From: RHKX01 sp963839535
GTDB lineage: Bacteria; Actinomycetota; Thermoleophilia; Solirubrobacterales; 70-9
Assembly (NCBI GenBank): GCA_963839535.1
Contig: CAWIVF010000010.1
Span: 62,001 to 126,000, forward strand
DNA: 64,000 nt
Direction: 5' to 3'
Below are positions 37,050-47,943 of the stretch, in pieces. The notes under the pieces were generated by a model. That model saw only the letters and a program-made list of their open reading frames with translations. It searched no databases and had not been told where the DNA came from. The translations under genes were made by a program, and so were the position numbers. Position 1 is the first letter of the stretch; each line of letters starts with the position of its first letter.

Positions 37050-37684
37050 CGCGCCTCACCCCCCTCGATCTCGCGCTTCCAGATCGGCGCCTCGGCCTTG
37101 ATCCGGTCGATCGCCTCGCGGGCGCCGGCGAATGCCTCGCCGCGATGGGCGGCCGAGACGGCGACGATCACGCTCGGCTCCCCCAGCGGCACGGATCCCG
37201 TGCGGTGCTCGGCCGCCGCCGCCTCGAGGCCGTGGCGCTCGACGCAGGAGGCGAGGATCTCGGCGATGCGCTCGGTGGCCATCTCGGCGTAGGCCTCGTA
37301 GTCGAGCCGCTCGACGTCGCGGGTGATCCCCTGGAAGCTGACGACCGCGCCCGCGGCGTCGCGGACGACGAGTCCGGTGAGCTGGTCGACGCGCAGCGGC
37401 TCGTCGGTCACGCGCGCGTGGACGCTCGCCTCGGGCGCGCCGCCGCTGACCGGCGGGATCAGCGCCAGCTCGTCGCCGGCCGCGAGATGGGTCTCGCTCC
37501 GCGCGTACTCGCGATTGACAGCCATCGCGACGCTCATCCGCCCGAGCAGATCGGCGAGGTCGGGGTCGCGCCCGAGCTCCTCGAGGGCGTCGGCGACCGT
37601 CGCCTCCGCGGGCAGCTCGATGTCGATCGAGCTTCGGCCCGCGCGCTCGCGCAGGATCGCGAACAACCTCACGTTGACCCTCAT
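37013..37684 (-). CDS. moaX: MoaD-MoaE fusion (MoaX), molybdopterin synthase
   Basis: 223 residues. Residues 1-85 are a ubiquitin-like MoaD (MRVNVRLFAILRERAG) ending in the sulfur-carrier motif PPVSGG. Residues 86-223 are MoaE (VDQLTGLVVRDAAGAVVSFQGITR, AVSAAHRGEAFAGAREAIDRIK, PIWKREI). Together they form molybdopterin synthase, transferring sulfur to cPMP. The MoaD Gly-Gly must be a free C-terminus to carry thiocarboxylate; mycobacterial MoaX is known to be cleaved after this Gly-Gly. ATG 37684 fits the MoaD N-terminus; an upstream ATG at 37723 is less likely. Confidence 0.92.
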   Translation of the reverse strand: MRVNVRLFAILRERAGRSSIDIELPAEATVADALEELGRDPDLADLLGRMSVAMAVNREYARSETHLAAGDELALIPPVSGGAPEASVHARVTDEPLRVDQLTGLVVRDAAGAVVSFQGITRDVERLDYEAYAEMATERIAEILASCVERHGLEAAAAEHRTGSVPLGEPSVIVAVSAAHRGEAFAGAREAIDRIKAEAPIWKREIEGGEARWVEGTTPGRAG

Positions 37685-37722
37685 CCGAGCGAGGCTACCG
37701 GCACCCTCCGGCCCCGGTGACA

Positions 37723-38940
37723 TCAGCGCAGCAGCTCGACCTCGATCGGCTCCCCGGCGAGGAGCGCGTCGCGCTCGGCCGCGGCGAAGGCGAGGCCGTC
37801 CGCGCCGAGCATCGAGGTGAGCACGTGCGAGCCCTGCGGGCCGGTCGGCGTGGCGACCCAGCCGTCCGGTCCGGTGCTCAGCGCCACCCTGATCGCCTCG
37901 GCCCGTCCCGGCGCGGTGACGTAGTCGACCGCGAGCCGCGCGGTGACCCGCCCCGCCTCGGGATCGGTGCCCTGCATGGCGAGCAGCGCGGGCCGCACGA
38001 AGAGCACGAACGTGACCATCGCCGAAACCGGATTTCCCGGCAGGCCGAAGACGAGCGTGCCGTCGGCCGCGACGCCGAAGTACGTCGGTTTCCCCGGTCG
38101 CAGCGAGACCCCCCAGAAGACCTGCTCCACCCCGAGCTGCTCGAGCGCCGGGCGCACGTGATCGTGCTCGCCGACCGAGACCCCGCCGCAGATCACCGCC
38201 ACGTCGGCGGCGAGGGTCCGCTCCAGGGCCGCGACCGTCGCGGCCCGGTCGTCGCCGACGATCTCGACCCCGGCGAGCTCGGCGCCGGCGCCGCTCGCGA
38301 GCGGTGGCACCGCGTACGCATTCGAGTCGCGGATCTGCCCCGGCCCCAGCGGAGCGCCGGGCTCGACGAGCTCATCGCCGGTCAGCAGGACCGCGACGCT
38401 CGGCCGCCGCGCGCAGCGGACCTCGGCCACCCCGACCGAGGCGAGAGCCCCGAGCTCGGCGGCGCCGAGCCTGGCTCCGGGTCCGAGCAGGCTCGCGCCG
38501 CGGCGGACGTCGTCGCCGGCCCGCCTGACGTTGTTCCCGGTCGGGACCTCGGCTCGGACGAGCACCCGCTCGCCGGCTCGCGCCGTGTCCTCGACCCGGA
38601 CCACGGCATCGGCGCCGGCGGGGATCATCGCGCCGGTCGAGATCGCGATCGCCTCGCCCGGCCCGAGATCGCGGCTCGCGGGATGCCCCGCGCGCGACTC
38701 GCCGACGACGATCAGGTCAACCGGGTTCTCGTCGGTGGCGCCGGACACATCCTCCGACCGCACGGCGAAGCCGTCCATCGCGGAGTTGTCGAAGCCGGGC
38801 ACGTCGTCGGCCGCCGCGATCGGCTCGGCGAGGATCCGGCCGAGCGCCTCGCGCAGCGGCACCGGCTCCGCGTCCGCGGGACGCACCCGCTCGAGCACCA
38901 GCTCGCGCGCCCGCTCGATCGGGATCAGCTCTCGGCTCAT
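37723..38940 (-). CDS. moeA: Molybdopterin molybdenumtransferase MoeA
   Basis: A 405-residue, full-length MoeA that inserts molybdate into adenylated molybdopterin. It has VPGFDNSAMDGFAV, STGAMIPAGADAVVRVED, LLTGDELVEPG, CGGVSVGEHDH and GLPGNPVSAMVTF, followed by the domain IV beta-barrel. First gene of moeA-moaX-moaC-moaB; the ATG at 38940 overlaps a possible upstream stop (TGATG), suggesting coupling to a lost or tiny upstream frame. Confidence 0.94.
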   Translation of the reverse strand: MSRELIPIERARELVLERVRPADAEPVPLREALGRILAEPIAAADDVPGFDNSAMDGFAVRSEDVSGATDENPVDLIVVGESRAGHPASRDLGPGEAIAISTGAMIPAGADAVVRVEDTARAGERVLVRAEVPTGNNVRRAGDDVRRGASLLGPGARLGAAELGALASVGVAEVRCARRPSVAVLLTGDELVEPGAPLGPGQIRDSNAYAVPPLASGAGAELAGVEIVGDDRAATVAALERTLAADVAVICGGVSVGEHDHVRPALEQLGVEQVFWGVSLRPGKPTYFGVAADGTLVFGLPGNPVSAMVTFVLFVRPALLAMQGTDPEAGRVTARLAVDYVTAPGRAEAIRVALSTGPDGWVATPTGPQGSHVLTSMLGADGLAFAAAERDALLAGEPIEVELLR

Positions 38941-39064
38941 CAGGAGAACATCCTGACGAGGTCGGGAGCGCGCTGATCAAGGAAGAGCTCGGCGATGCGG
39001 CCACTTGGCCGTGAGCCGGGCGATGACGCCGAGCAGCGTGCTCCCGGGCCGTCAGGCGTCCCAT
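38938..39064 (-). other. Possible short coding remnant before moeA
   Basis: With one base shift near 39000 the complement reads LLGVIARLTAKWP then RIAELFLDQRAPDLVRMFS, with its stop overlapping the moeA ATG as TGATG. The sequence is protein-like and the coupling is typical, but only about 40 codons remain before the divergent mobA start at 39083. Could be a small gene or the tail of a lost gene. Confidence 0.25.
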
Positions 39065-39082
39065 CGCTGCGAGACTGCGCGT

Positions 39083-39686
39083 GTGGAGGGAGACTCGGCG
39101 CCTGCATCGCGGGTGATCATCCTCGCCGGAGGCGCCGGCAGACGGATGGGCGCGGCGAAGGCGAGCCTCCCGCTCGCCGGCCGGCCGATGATCGAGTACG
39201 CGATCGAGGCGGCCGACGCCGCCGCGCTCGTGCCGGTCGTGGTGGCCGGGAGGAAGGTCGAATTGCCGCCGCTGGACTGCGCCGTCATCGCGGACGGGGA
39301 GGGCCCGCTCCATCCGCTCCGCGGCATGATCGCGGCCCTCGAGCACTTCGGGGAGCCGGTCGTGGTCCTGGCCTGCGACCTCCCCCTCGTCCCACCCGCC
39401 CTGCTCGGCACGGCTCGCCGGCGAGGCGGCCCCGTTCGCCATGCCCGTCCATCCGCGGCCGCAGCCGCTCGTCGCCCGCTACTCGCCCGGCCTGTTGCCC
39501 CGCTTGCGCGAGGCGCTGGCCGAGGAGCGTTCGATGACCCGCCTGGCCGAGGCGCTCGGGGGCGCCCGCCTCGGCGAGGAGGAGATGCTCGGGCTCGGCG
39601 ATCCCGCCTGGATGCTCGCCAACGCGAACGACCGGGACGACCTGGCGCGGATCGAGGCCGAGATCGTGCGGCGTCAGGCGGCCTGA
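39083..39686 (+). CDS. mobA: Molybdenum cofactor guanylyltransferase MobA, one frame break
   Basis: About 200 residues. The nucleotidyltransferase signature ILAGGAGRRMGAAKASLPLAGRPM is near residue 12-35, with HPLRGMIAALEH and the metal-binding VVLACDLPLVPP. After a break near 39412 the C-terminal half (PFAMPVHPRPQPLVARYSP, WMLANANDRDDLARIEAE) follows. It attaches GMP to Mo-molybdopterin to make bis-MGD for DMSO-reductase-type enzymes. GTG 39083 is chosen; it is divergent from moeA. Its 3' end overlaps the convergent gene by 13 bases. Confidence 0.85.
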
Positions 39687-40723
39687 AGCCGGCCGGCGGC
39701 GCGCTCGGCCTGCCGGGCCAGCCGGCGGCGCATCAGCGCGACGGCATCCTCGGCGCAGCTCATCCGGATGCTCGCCACGTGGCCCGCGAGGCGGACGTCG
39801 TCGAGGGCTCGCTCGGGGCCGACCCGGCTGCTGAACGCGTCGTCCTGCTCCCGGCCCCGGCGGCCGAAGACGAGCGGGCACTCGTCGAGCAGTTGGTCCT
39901 GCGGCCGCACCTCGACCAGCCAGCCGCCCTCACTCGGGTCGACCGTGGCGAGGAGGGGATCGAGCAGCGCCTCGTAGTTGATGACGCTCACCCTGCCCGC
40001 CGCCGGCGAGGCGACCGCAAACGACCCGGTCGCCGAGTGGAGGACGGCGACGGCGTCCCCCGCGGCGACCTCGGAGCCGGGGGCGAGCGTCACGAGGCGA
40101 GCCGTCCGATCGACCCGGCGGGCCAGCGCCCGCCCCATCGCGATGGTCACGGGGCCACCGGGGACCCAATCCGCGACGACGTGCCGGCCGATCCAATAGC
40201 CGCGGCCCCCCGGGACGAGGCTGAGGGCCCGGTTCGTCTGCCGCACCGGCTTCGGCGCCGCGCGGGTAGGGGTCGGCGAACCGAGCGAGCGGCCGAAGTG
40301 GGCCGCGTGAGCCTGAAGCCCTTGCCGGGGCACGAGCTGAACCCCGTAGCGCTTGGCGACCTCCACGAGCTCCGCCCGCCGGGCCGCGCCGTCCTTCGGG
40401 TCGAAGCAGAGCGCGACGACGCAGGCGCGCTCGGCCCGGAAGCCCGTCCGGTGCCACTCGATCTCCCCCCAGGCCGCCATCGCACCGGCGACGTAGCGCT
40501 CGCCGTAGAGCGACGGGCGCGGCAGGCGCTCGTGGTAGGCGTTGAAACCGCACCGGCAGTCCTTCGCCGGGGCGGCGTGCTTCGTCCCACCGCGACAGTC
40601 GGAGACGTTCTCCCCCGGCTCCCAGTGCTGGGCGTAGGCGGGGCCGAGGAGCGCGCCGTCGCGGACCTCCCAGATCCGATAGCCGATCACCGGCTCGGCG
40701 AAGTCGGGGCCGCCCTCGCTCAC
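39674..40723 (-). CDS. Protein with CxCG N-terminal domain and degenerate GcvH-like (lipoyl-fold) domain
   Basis: 349 residues. The N-terminal 110 residues (GYRIWEVRDGALLGP, HWEPGENVSDC, CRCGFNAYHE) form a Cys/His-containing domain common in actinobacterial hypothetical proteins, possibly zinc-binding. Residues about 175-285 resemble the glycine cleavage H protein: WIGRHVVADWVPGGPVTIAM, GDAVAVLHSATGSFAVASP, EGGWLVEV. At the place of the lipoyl-lysine (ESVKA in GcvH) it reads HSATG, so no lysine is available for lipoylation. Function unknown. It overlaps the small gene at 40720 by ATGA. Confidence 0.6.
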   Translation of the reverse strand: MSEGGPDFAEPVIGYRIWEVRDGALLGPAYAQHWEPGENVSDCRGGTKHAAPAKDCRCGFNAYHERLPRPSLYGERYVAGAMAAWGEIEWHRTGFRAERACVVALCFDPKDGAARRAELVEVAKRYGVQLVPRQGLQAHAAHFGRSLGSPTPTRAAPKPVRQTNRALSLVPGGRGYWIGRHVVADWVPGGPVTIAMGRALARRVDRTARLVTLAPGSEVAAGDAVAVLHSATGSFAVASPAAGRVSVINYEALLDPLLATVDPSEGGWLVEVRPQDQLLDECPLVFGRRGREQDDAFSSRVGPERALDDVRLAGHVASIRMSCAEDAVALMRRRLARQAERAAGRLQAA

Positions 40724-40923
40724 GCCGGCTGGCGCTCCGGCTCGGGGGCGCGCTCAGGTTCCGGCGGGGCGGGCGGGGCCGGTTCCGGCGGGGGCGCCGG
40801 CTCGGAGCGCCTGGCGGGCTCCGGAAGCCGGATGGGCTCGACCGTGATCCGCCGCGAGGGCCCCGGCAGATCGAGTGCCCGGGGGTCCCCCACCACGCCT
40901 TCGACTGCCTCGAGCTCCTCCAT
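40720..40923 (-). CDS. Small Pro/Glu-rich hypothetical protein
   Basis: 67 residues from ATG 40923, stop overlapping the downstream ATG (ATGA). It begins MEELEAVEGVVGDPRALDLP and ends in a Pro-Glu-Ala-Arg-rich tail (PAPPPEPAPPAPPEPE). Low complexity, probably disordered. Coupling to the GcvH-like gene supports its reality; no function is inferred. Confidence 0.5.
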   Translation of the reverse strand: MEELEAVEGVVGDPRALDLPGPSRRITVEPIRLPEPARRSEPAPPPEPAPPAPPEPERAPEPERQPA

Positions 40924-40971
40924 CGAGCGAACCTATCGCCGCCGTCAAGGAGACGGCCGAGACCCGCTTGG

Positions 40972-42201
40972 CTATCCCGAAAGGGGTTGGACCATGCGCG
41001 TTCTCGCGTCGGCGACGCCGGGTCCGAGCAGCGAGCGCAGGCGCACCCGGACTGGACCGTCTCCGCCGGGCAGCGGCAGCTTCAGCAGCCCGTTGCGGCC
41101 GGCGGCGAGCTCGAAGTGCCTGCGGCTGGAGCGTCGTCCCTCGCCGGGGCGGACGCCGGCGACGCCGACGCACGGCCCAGGGCCGTCCGGGCAGGCGATC
41201 GGGAGGAGGATGTCGCCGCCATCGGTTCGTGGCCCGCCCGCCCGGAAGTGGGCGACGTCGGAGCCCCGGTCGTAGCGCGGGTGCTGCCCGCCGCGCTCCG
41301 CGCAGCGCGCGTCCCGAGCCGACCTGTCCTCGCCGGGCGCGTAGGCGGAGCCGGCGTAGATCAGCTCCGCCTGGCTGACCGCGTAGTCCTCGATCGTTCC
41401 GGCGACCTGGCGGCGCTCGGCGTCGTTCCTGGCCGCGGCGAGTAGCTCGGCGTTGCGCCAGGCGGCCTCCCGCCAGGCGACCAGCACGTCGAAGAGGGCC
41501 TCGTCGTCGACGACCGTCCCGGGCACGTCGTAGTCGTCGATCGACTCGTCGAAGCGCCGGGAGAGCTCCTTCAGCATCGGCTTGTAGAGCGCCCGCAGGC
41601 GCTGGTTGCCCGAGTCGTGCTCGGCCTTGCGGCTGCGGCCCTTCTCGTCGACGAGGCCGGCTCGATAGAGAAGGAAGGGGAAGTCGCGGTTGACGTGCGC
41701 GTTCATCGAGAGCAGCAGGTTGCCGATCCCCTTGACCGTCCCGTCGCGGCCCGCGTCGAAGGCGATCCTCCAGGCCGGCGGGACGAGATCGGTTCGCCCG
41801 GCGAGGTAGTTGTCGTAGGCGAGGAAGTAGGGGCGGGCGAACAGGGCATCGAGATGGTTCAGCCACCGCTCGTCGTCGTAGAAGCCCTCGTCGAGGCCGT
41901 TGCGGATGTCCTCCGTGACCCGGATGTAGGTGAGCGAGAAGACGGCGTTGTGGTCGCAGCGCGGGAAGACCGTGTGGAAGCGCCGGTACATCTCGCCGAG
42001 CGTCCGGTCGATGCAGGGGTCGGAGCCGCGGACGCAGTTCGCCCGCTTGCTGAACTCGGCGTTGGACGGGTAGCCGATCTCCCGCGGGTTCCAGTCCGTG
42101 TAGGCGGGGCCCGGGTCCTGCGCCGGAGCCGGGGCGGCGAGCAGGGCCACGATCGCCAGCGCCGGCGCGAGTCCCGCGATCAGGTTGCGCGTCCTCCCCA
42201 T
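40972..42201 (-). CDS. Exported DUF5995 family protein
   Basis: A 409-residue protein with a Sec signal (LAPALAIVALLAAPAPAQ). The core matches DUF5995: EMYRRFHTVFPRCDHNAVFS, TYIRVTEDIRNGL, FARPYFLAYDNYLAG and NLLLSMNAHVNRDFPFLL (His/Asn-rich helices). The C-terminal about 130 residues are a separate Gly/Arg/Pro-rich region. The helical core with several conserved His residues suggests a metal-dependent enzyme, but no activity is established. It is a single gene between the GcvH-like pair and rpiB. Confidence 0.75.
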   Translation of the reverse strand: MGRTRNLIAGLAPALAIVALLAAPAPAQDPGPAYTDWNPREIGYPSNAEFSKRANCVRGSDPCIDRTLGEMYRRFHTVFPRCDHNAVFSLTYIRVTEDIRNGLDEGFYDDERWLNHLDALFARPYFLAYDNYLAGRTDLVPPAWRIAFDAGRDGTVKGIGNLLLSMNAHVNRDFPFLLYRAGLVDEKGRSRKAEHDSGNQRLRALYKPMLKELSRRFDESIDDYDVPGTVVDDEALFDVLVAWREAAWRNAELLAAARNDAERRQVAGTIEDYAVSQAELIYAGSAYAPGEDRSARDARCAERGGQHPRYDRGSDVAHFRAGGPRTDGGDILLPIACPDGPGPCVGVAGVRPGEGRRSSRRHFELAAGRNGLLKLPLPGGDGPVRVRLRSLLGPGVADARTRMVQPLSG

Positions 42202-42241
42202 CTCCCTGCGCCAAGGTACACCCGCCGGGCGGGTGACCGGC

Positions 42242-42702
42242 TCAGTGGCCGGCTTCGAGCCCGTCGCGCTCGATCGCGGCGATCTTGGCGAGCCGCCGGA
42301 CGTGGCGCTCCTCGCCGCTGAACTCGGCGGCGGCGAACGCCGCCACCAGCTCGCTCGCGATCTCGGGTCCGATCACGCGGGCGCCGAGGGCGAGCACGTT
42401 GACGTCGTCGTGCTCGACGCACTGACGGGCCGTGTAGGTGTCATGGGCCATGGCGGCCCGGATCCCGTCGACCTTGGATGCGGCCACGGCCACCCCGGCG
42501 CCGGATCCGCAGCAGAGGATGCCCCGCTTCGCCTCACCCTCGCGAATCGCTCGCGCGACCGCCAGCGCCCGGTCGGGGTAGTCGTCCGGCGTCTCGGCGT
42601 CGTCGGTGCCGAGGTCGAGCGATTCGTGCCCGGCTGCGGTGACCGCATCAAATACGACCTCGCGCAGCGACACCCCGGCGTGATCGAAGCCGCAGGCGAT
42701 CC

Positions 42703-42706
<4 letters not shown>
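42242..42706 (-). CDS. rpiB: Ribose-5-phosphate isomerase B
   Basis: A 154-residue RpiB/LacAB-family isomerase interconverting ribulose-5-P and ribose-5-P. It has IACGFDHAGVSLRE, DYPDRALAVARAI, the catalytic Cys-containing GILCCGSGAGVAVAASK, and HDTYTARQCVEHDDVNVLALG. The ATG at 42706 overlaps the transketolase stop (ATGA), placing it in a glucokinase-tkt-rpiB operon. Confidence 0.93.
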
Positions 42707-44732
<2,026 letters not shown>

Positions 44733-44736
<4 letters not shown>

Positions 44737-45707
44737 CGACTCTCCTGTCCGCGTTGCCGTTCGAGCTCCTGCTTCGCCAGCAGGGATGCTCCCAGTACTC
44801 CCGCCTCCGGCCCGTGAACCGAGAGGCGGATCTCAGTCGAGGTCCCCACCCCCGGCAGCACGTAGCCGAGCGCCACGCGACGCGCCGGCTCGAGCAGCAG
44901 CTCGCCGGCCGTCGAAAGGCCGCCTCCGATGGCCACCACGTCGGGGTCGAAGGTGTTGATCGCGTTGGCGATGCCGACCCCGAGGCGCTCGCCGATCAGG
45001 CGGACCGCCTCGATCGCGACGGCGTCTCCCTCGCGGGCCCCGGCGACGGCCTCGCGGCCGCTCACCGCCTCGCCGGATGCGGCGATCCGGCCGAGGTAGG
45101 AGTCCGGGTGCTCGGCGGCTGAGGCGGCGGCGACCAGGTCGAGGACCGACCCCGCCGCGGCCGACTCCAGCGAGCCGGGCTGGGGAAAGCCCGAGGGCTC
45201 GGCCGCGCCGCCGGCGAGGTCCAGCCCGATCAGGGTGTGGCCGAGCTCGGCCGCCGCGCCCGTCGCGCCCCGGTAGGGGCGGCCGTCGAGGACGAGCCCG
45301 CCCCCCACCCCGGTCCCCACGGTGAACATGACGAGGTTGCGGACGACCAGCTCCTCGCCGTCGTGGGCCTCGGCGAGGGCGGCGAGCGTCGCGTCGTTGT
45401 CGACGAAGACGGGCAGGCCGAGCCGCTCGGTGAGGACGTCGCGGAGCGCCACGTCCTCGAGCGGGACGTTCACCGAGGTCCGGGCGCGCCCTCCCTCCCA
45501 GTCGATGACCGAGGGGACGCCGACGCCCACGGCCACCGTCTCCTTCGTGCGGACGCGCTCCACCGCCGCGGCGATCTCGCCGAGCAGGGCCTTGGCATCG
45601 GTCTTCTCCGTCGGCCGCAGCGCGTGGTCGCTCAGCTTCCCGCCGCGCAGCACGGCCGTGGCGATCTTGGTCCCACCGACGTCGACGCCGACGTACTCCT
45701 CGCTCAC
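44733..45707 (-). CDS. ROK-family glucokinase-like sugar kinase lacking the zinc motif
   Basis: 324 residues. ATP-binding phosphate loop VGVDVGGTKIATAVL, substrate region VFVDNDATLAALAEAH, TVGTGVGGGLVLDG and GGGLSTAGELLL. The AELGH glutamate/histidine is present but the usual zinc-binding CxCGxxGCxE that follows is absent, replaced by a Gly/Ala/Pro-rich stretch (LAGGAAEPSGFPQPGSLE), although GSLE retains the glutamate. Coupled to transketolase, so glucose phosphorylation for the pentose-phosphate route is likely. A second ROK gene with the zinc motif is at 46441. Confidence 0.85.
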
Positions 45708-45811
45708 GAGGGCTGACTGCGCGCGGGAGGGTTCAAGCCGCCTCTGAACATAGCGACGGAAGACCGGGTCTCGGCCCGGCGGGCGCGGGGCGCCGCAGTA
45801 GTCTCGCCCCG

Positions 45812-46444
45812 ATGACGCTCCATGACGTCTCGGTTCCCGTTCGGCCCGGCATGCCGATCTACCACGACAACCCGGGCGTCGAGATCGAGCGCGCCTCCTC
45901 GATTGCGGCCGGTGACACGGCGAACGTCTCGAAGCTGACGATGGGAGTCCACACCGGCACCCACATCGACGGGCCGCTCCACTTCTTCGAGGACGGTGCC
46001 GGGGCCGACTCCCTGCCCCTCAGCGCGATGCTCGGCCCGGCGTCGGTCGTGGAGCTGGAGGGTCTCGGCGACGGGCCGATCGACGAGGAGGCCCTGCGCG
46101 CCGCGTCGATCCCGGCGGGCACCGAGCGCCTGCTCCTGAAGACGCCGAACTCCAAGCTCTGGAGCCGCGCCGACTTCACCCGCGACTTCGTCCGGCTCGA
46201 CGGCTCGGGGGCCGCCTACGCGATCGAGGCCGGCGTGCGCCTGATCGGAATCGACTACCTCTCGATCGGCGATCCCGATGCTCACCGCGCACTGCTCGGC
46301 GCCGGCGTCGTGGCGCTGGAGGGGCTCGACCTGAGGGAGATCGAACCCGGCCCCTACGAGCTGATCTGCCTGCCGCTGCGCCTCGCCGGGACCGACGGCG
46401 CTCCGGCGCGGGTCCTGCTGCGCGAGGTCGAGGAGACGCCGTGA
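45812..46444 (+). CDS. Cyclase family protein (kynurenine formamidase-like metal hydrolase)
   Basis: A 210-residue protein of the cyclase/KynB family with the metal-binding signature GVHTGTHIDGPLHFF near residue 45-60. It also has DVSVPVRPGMPIYHDNP at the start and GIDYLSIGDPDAHRALLGAG. These enzymes hydrolyse amides or cyclic esters using divalent metal; N-formylkynurenine hydrolysis is only one possibility and no other tryptophan-catabolism gene is nearby. Its stop overlaps the GTG of the following ROK gene (GTGA). Confidence 0.83.
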   Translation: MTLHDVSVPVRPGMPIYHDNPGVEIERASSIAAGDTANVSKLTMGVHTGTHIDGPLHFFEDGAGADSLPLSAMLGPASVVELEGLGDGPIDEEALRAASIPAGTERLLLKTPNSKLWSRADFTRDFVRLDGSGAAYAIEAGVRLIGIDYLSIGDPDAHRALLGAGVVALEGLDLREIEPGPYELICLPLRLAGTDGAPARVLLREVEETP

Positions 46445-47409
46445 GAAGGCAGGGCGCCCGCGGCGGGATCGATCTCGGCGGGACGAAGATCCAGGCGGTG
46501 GTCGTCGACTCCGGCAACGACGTGCTCGGTGAGGCCCGGCGCCCCACCCCCACCAAGCACGGCCCGCAGGGCGTCGCCGACGAGATGGCGGCCGCGATGC
46601 AGGATGCGGCCGACGCCGCCGGGATCGAGACCGACTCGCTCGCCGGGGTGGGCGTGGGCTCGCCCGGCGAGGTGGAGGCCGGCGCAGGGATCGTCTCCAA
46701 CGCCCGCAACCTCCCCGGCTGGTCGGGCAGCTTCCCGCTCGCCCCGCGGCTGACCGACGCGCTGGGGACGAAGGTCGCCGTCGGCAACGACGTGAGCGTC
46801 GCGACGCAGGCCGAGGCTCAGCTCGGGGCCGGGCGCCATCACCGGACGGTCCTCGGGGTCTTCTGGGGGACCGGCGTGGGCGGCGGGCTCGTGCTCGACG
46901 GCGAGCTCTGGCACGGCCGCGGCTCGGCCGGGGAGATCGGCCACATGGTCGTTCACCGCGGCGGCGCGCGCTGTCCCTGCGGCAACCGCGGCTGCATGGA
47001 GGCCTACGCCGGGCGTGGCGCGATGGAGGCGCGCGCCCACAAGGAGGTCAAGGCGGGCAGGAAGACCGTCCTCTTCAAGTTGATGAAGGAGCACGACCGC
47101 CCGCGATTGACCAGCGGCATCTGGGAGCGGGCGCTCGACGCTGAGGACGAGCTGGCGGAGGAGCTGATCGATCGCGCGATCAAGGCGCTCGGAGCCGGGA
47201 TCGCCTCGGCGGTCAACCTGCTCGACCCGGAGGCGGTGATCCTCGGCGGCGGGCTGGGCGTCCGCTTCGGCGAGCGGCTCGGGCCCCGGATCGAGAAGGC
47301 CATGGGCAAGAGCCTGTTCGGCCGCGATCACCCGCCCAAGTTCCTGATCGCCGAGCTCGGCGACCTCGGCGGCGCGATCGGCGCGGCGCTGCTCGTCGCT
47401 CCGCGCTGA
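46441..47409 (+). CDS. ROK-family sugar kinase with zinc motif
   Basis: 322 residues from GTG 46441. ATP site GGIDLGGTKIQAVVVD, VAVGNDVSVATQAEAQ, GTGVGGGLVLDGELWHG and the full zinc signature GEIGHMVVHRGG followed by CPCGNRGCMEAYAG. ROK kinases with this motif phosphorylate glucose, mannose or N-acetyl sugars. Coupled to the cyclase gene; divergent from the zinc-motif-less ROK gene. Confidence 0.88.
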   Translation: MRRQGARGGIDLGGTKIQAVVVDSGNDVLGEARRPTPTKHGPQGVADEMAAAMQDAADAAGIETDSLAGVGVGSPGEVEAGAGIVSNARNLPGWSGSFPLAPRLTDALGTKVAVGNDVSVATQAEAQLGAGRHHRTVLGVFWGTGVGGGLVLDGELWHGRGSAGEIGHMVVHRGGARCPCGNRGCMEAYAGRGAMEARAHKEVKAGRKTVLFKLMKEHDRPRLTSGIWERALDAEDELAEELIDRAIKALGAGIASAVNLLDPEAVILGGGLGVRFGERLGPRIEKAMGKSLFGRDHPPKFLIAELGDLGGAIGAALLVAPR

Positions 47410-47564
47410 CACAGCGAAAGGCGGCCTGAGCCGAGTGTTGGTGGGGCCGTTACCCTCTATGGAGGGGTTTTTCCGCTGAAGCCCCCAGCGATCCCCCTAA
47501 TCAACCTATTGGGCGCGTGTTCGCCGGGACCCTCCCGGCAGCGACCGGCCCGGACCGAGGTCTC

Positions 47565-47921
47565 ATGCCCAGCCGCACCGCCCACGCCCCCTCGAACGTC
47601 TCCAAGGACGACGGCCGCATCTCCGTCCAGGAGAACGGGATCGCCCGCTTCGACATGACCGGCGACACCATCATCGGCGACGGCGGCAACGTCACCGTCT
47701 ACGAGCGTCCCGACGGGTCTCAGTACGCGCTCGACCGCCGCGGGGTCGGCTGCGAGTGGGATCCCACCGCGATGATCTTCGGCCGGGCCCGCTTCGACGC
47801 TCGAGACGCCGCAACCGGCCGCTGGCCGGAGTCGCGTTCGATCGAGGTCGCCGAGCCGGCGGCGGCTGAGGCCAACCCTCAGCGCGCTCGGCGCCGCGGG
47901 TCTCGCTTTCGTACTGGCTAG
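47565..47921 (+). CDS. Hypothetical protein
   Basis: 118 residues from ATG 47565 (MPSRTAHAPSNVSKDDGRIS, TIIGDGGNVTVYERPDGSQYAL). Hydrophilic, no signal or membrane segment, Arg-rich end. Not recognised. Codon use is ordinary for the window. The start is a guess; a GTG at 47517 is in frame but gives unlikely sequence. A strong hairpin follows at 47944. Confidence 0.45.
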   Translation: MPSRTAHAPSNVSKDDGRISVQENGIARFDMTGDTIIGDGGNVTVYERPDGSQYALDRRGVGCEWDPTAMIFGRARFDARDAATGRWPESRSIEVAEPAAAEANPQRARRRGSRFRTG

Positions 47922-47943
47922 TTCTTCGGACTCGGGAGCTGGT

